6,693 nt of DNA from an uncultured Bacillota bacterium (GTDB taxonomy: Bacteria > Bacillota > Clostridia > Oscillospirales > Oscillospiraceae), in assembly GCA_947383275.1 (NCBI GenBank), contig CANDCW010000110.1:1-6693 (forward strand). Reading direction: 5' to 3'. A program made the position numbers and the translations under genes. Below the pieces are notes generated by a model. That model was not told the DNA's origin. It made no database searches and was given only the letters and a program-made list of their open reading frames with translations. Of this stretch, positions 5,131-6,693 are shown in pieces (positions within the stretch are counted from its first letter, which is position 1; each line of letters begins with the position of its first letter).

Positions 5131-6280
5131 AAAACAGTCTGATCTGCGTTTCCTCCAGAGGCGTCTGCGCTTGTGCCGCCTTCCACTGCAGATGCAGTTC
5201 ATCAATCCGCTGGTCATCCAGCAGTTTCTCTGCCCGGCGCCGCCAAAGATCGTCCAGGCCGTTCCAGCCGTGGGTTAGCAACATTTGTTCCACCTTGCGG
5301 ATCCGCTGCTTTTTCGCAGCCTCCCGCCGCGCCTTTTTCTGGGCCTTGGCCGCCTTCAAGCTGTCCGCCGCGTGGGTTACCTGAATACCGTTGGCCACAT
5401 CCTGGAGATCCTGGAGAATGTCCCTGGTATCCATCCGGGCGGCCCGCAGGTTCAAAACCTCAATTTTCAGCGTTGGATCAAAAACCATTGCTCTCCGATA
5501 GCGGCCCATAGCGCGCTGCTCCGCGTCCTGACGTCCGTACCGGACGATGGCCTCACAGATGGTCATGGACACCGTTTTCTCCAGCAGTTTACAGCCCTTT
5601 TCGATACTGACCCGCTCCTCGTCCGGGAACATGCCGATCCCCTTTTCTGTCCAGGTCTTTCGCACATCATAGAAGACATTCCCCTTCTGTGGCGTCAGGT
5701 CCTTCTCCAAAACGCTGCAGTGGCTGCAGCTGGGCCACAGTCGGGCACACTCCATGGGGCTGTAATAGGTCGTCCAGGTTTTGCTTGTCCGGCCGTAGCG
5801 GCTCTGGTGCCGGCAGACCCGGCCGTTGTGTGCAGTTTCAACCGCCTTCCACAGTTCGTCCGATTCCTGCCATACCTGCTTATGCGCTTCATCCAGACTG
5901 CCCTCATAAGTATAGGGGCGATCCGTCGGGTGACAGTCGCACTGGTAGACCACATCGTCTGGGCCGCAGCAGAGCTTTTCCGTCTGTAAGAGAGGGTGCC
6001 TGAGTGAGCAGGGCCCCGACGCAAAGCGGGGGCAAGGTACCACTGGATTGTCATTCTCCGGCCGCCAGTCCACGCCCCGACTAGCAAGATAACCATTCGT
6101 AAAACGCGAACCTCGAACAAGAAGCCCACAGGGGGTCTCGAAAACCATCTGGTTCAATGCCTGGCTGGTATAGGTCCAGCCGCCGTAATAGGATTTATAT
6201 TCACATGTCCCAGGCGGCGTATCCTCCGGCGTGTAGCCCTCCGCCAGCAATCGGCGGGTCAATTCGTTGAGTTCCTTCAT
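5129..6280 (-). CDS. Cys-rich protein (383 aa) with C-terminal clamp-binding-like motif QIRLF
   Basis: I do not recognise the family. The N-terminal half (about residues 26-188) holds 12 of the 14 cysteines, clustered at 83, 91, 104, 105, 114, 116, 156, 178, 185 and 188 with nearby histidines (RHP near 95, CHP near 117, CRH near 157). This strongly suggests a structural zinc- or, less likely, Fe-S-binding domain. Residues 220-300 look helical. Residues 305-335 are a highly basic Ala/Lys/Arg helix, plausible for nucleic-acid contact or coiled coil. The last five residues, QIRLF, match the pentapeptide by which many bacterial replication and repair proteins bind the DnaN sliding clamp (consensus QL[S/D]LF). 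The start overlaps the upstream zinc-ribbon gene by ATGA. The stop is embedded in the Shine-Dalgarno of the next gene (TTTTGAAGGAG). No enzyme motif is seen, so a DNA-replication-linked role is inference only. Confidence 0.85.
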   Translation of the reverse strand: MKELNELTRRLLAEGYTPEDTPPGTCEYKSYYGGWTYTSQALNQMVFETPCGLLVRGSRFTNGYLASRGVDWRPENDNPVVPCPRFASGPCSLRHPLLQTEKLCCGPDDVVYQCDCHPTDRPYTYEGSLDEAHKQVWQESDELWKAVETAHNGRVCRHQSRYGRTSKTWTTYYSPMECARLWPSCSHCSVLEKDLTPQKGNVFYDVRKTWTEKGIGMFPDEERVSIEKGCKLLEKTVSMTICEAIVRYGRQDAEQRAMGRYRRAMVFDPTLKIEVLNLRAARMDTRDILQDLQDVANGIQVTHAADSLKAAKAQKKARREAAKKQRIRKVEQMLLTHGWNGLDDLWRRRAEKLLDDQRIDELHLQWKAAQAQTPLEETQIRLF

Positions 6281-6504
6281 ATGCCGGGACAGGGGACGAG
6301 GCCAAAGTGGTTTTCCATGGTATCCCGAAGCTCAGCCACTGTCAGACCATACTCCTTTGCGACACACTTTTCACAGACGATGGCCTGATAGCCTAACGCG
6401 CGGGATATCCGTTTCTCCCATGAATTTGTCCGCTCAGCACCACAGACCGGGCAAGGGATATCGTCATACCAAATCACCTTTTTGGGCTCACTGTATTCTG
6501 GCAT
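6277..6504 (-). CDS. Small Cys4 zinc-ribbon protein (75 aa), function unknown
   Basis: This 75-residue protein carries two CxxC knuckles, CPVC at about residues 18-21 and CEKC at about 45-48, separated by a basic segment (RTNSWEKRISRALGY). The layout is a compact treble-clef or zinc-ribbon-like module that most likely binds one Zn. The C-terminal third (LTVAELRDTMENHFG) should form a helix. The ATG at 6504 is preferred to a GTG nine bases upstream, because AGGAAAGGTGG sits at good distance from the ATG but touches the GTG. The stop overlaps the next start as ATGA (6277-6280), so the two genes are probably translationally coupled and may act together. Zinc binding is inferred from the motif; nucleic-acid or protein binding would be typical for such modules but is not shown. 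Confidence 0.8.
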   Translation of the reverse strand: MPEYSEPKKVIWYDDIPCPVCGAERTNSWEKRISRALGYQAIVCEKCVAKEYGLTVAELRDTMENHFGLVPCPGI

Positions 6505-6531
6505 GGCAGTCACCCACCTTTCCTGATAAAT

Positions 6532-6693
6532 TCAAGACCCCTTCTTTGTGGAACTGTGGTCGGTATCATCGGCCAGCCCGGAGGGCGGCTGCGCTTCCAT
6601 GATCGCCTTGCTCAGACCGAGCAGCTTGTCCGCTACAGCCTGGAACTGGGGCATAAACTCCTGGCTGGTATCGTAATGGAGATAGAGTGTCTC
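6532..6693 (-). CDS. 3' end of an unknown protein (54 codons including stop, truncated by window edge)
   Basis: An open frame enters from the right edge and ends at TGA (6532-6534), giving a 53-residue C-terminal fragment that begins ETLYLHYDTSQEF and ends HSSTKKGS. The first 35 residues look like ordinary amphipathic protein (an aromatic-rich start, then a helix around ADKLLGLSKAIMEA). The last 20 are polar and probably disordered. I do not recognise the family. It lies 27 bp upstream of the next gene on the same strand, which suggests it is the upstream member of the same operon. That the fragment is coding is supported by position, composition and the clean stop just before a Shine-Dalgarno; function is unknown. 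Confidence 0.6.
   Translation of the reverse strand, partial: ETLYLHYDTSQEFMPQFQAVADKLLGLSKAIMEAQPPSGLADDTDHSSTKKGS

Noticed and set aside
5112..5186. Longer ATG-initiated form of the 257-aa protein
   Set aside because: It would overlap the 383-aa gene by 58 bp and has no good ribosome site, whereas GAAGGAG directly precedes the TTG at 5111.
4278..5384. Long plus-strand open frame of 368 codons
   Set aside because: It lies wholly opposite two well-supported minus-strand genes, has low-complexity Arg/Ser/Leu-rich composition typical of antisense GC-rich coding DNA, and has no domain or convincing ribosome site.

Overview
The window reads as part of an integrative/conjugative-type mobile element, or a similar accessory region, from a GC-rich anaerobic Firmicute (Oscillospiraceae/Clostridia type). 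That assignment is inference. It rests on tightly packed minus-strand genes with G/C-rich third codon positions, AGGAGG-type Shine-Dalgarno sites, TTG starts, a Clostridia-style SSB ending in NPFF, and small zinc-ribbon and membrane proteins of unknown function. No integrase, relaxase, tRNA, rRNA, CRISPR or insertion sequence is visible. All credible genes lie on the minus strand, so transcription runs from high to low coordinates.

Upstream block (6693 to 1957): the 3' end of an unknown gene; a 75-aa Cys4 zinc-ribbon protein overlapping by ATGA a 383-aa Cys-rich protein that ends in a sliding-clamp-like motif (QIRLF); a TTG-initiated 257-aa protein with two similar beta-then-alpha halves and an SSB-like disordered acidic tail; a 112-aa zinc-ribbon protein with a C-terminal membrane anchor; a 186-aa protein of unknown function; a 148-aa two-helix membrane protein; and a 291-aa protein with a C-terminal XF1762-family (GNAT-like) domain. 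Spacing from 4-bp overlap to about 80 bp, with no terminator seen between them, suggests one operon.

Control region (1980 to 1753): a near-consensus sigma-A promoter (TTGACC, 17 bp, TATAAT with extended TG) fires toward SSB. Its leader of about 165 nt holds two copies of AGTTACCGTGTTT near the start site, a 15-bp-stem intrinsic terminator with a T-tract, a small GC hairpin, a perfect 19-bp palindrome and a further hairpin. A third, inverted copy of the repeat lies on the other side of the promoter. This looks like a regulated or attenuated promoter.

Downstream block (1752 to 2): a single-stranded DNA-binding protein whose reading frame is cut by one in-frame TAG after the OB fold. The same frame continues for 69 codons through a Gln/Gly/Pro-rich linker to a normal NPFF tip, and an intrinsic terminator follows. 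After it come a 122-aa unknown protein with a strong Shine-Dalgarno and a TTG start, then a 247-aa protein with two N-terminal membrane helices.

The common theme is single-stranded DNA handling and contact with host replication factors (SSB, a possible second ssDNA-binding protein, a possible clamp-binding protein), with small zinc and membrane proteins. Most functions cannot be assigned from sequence alone.
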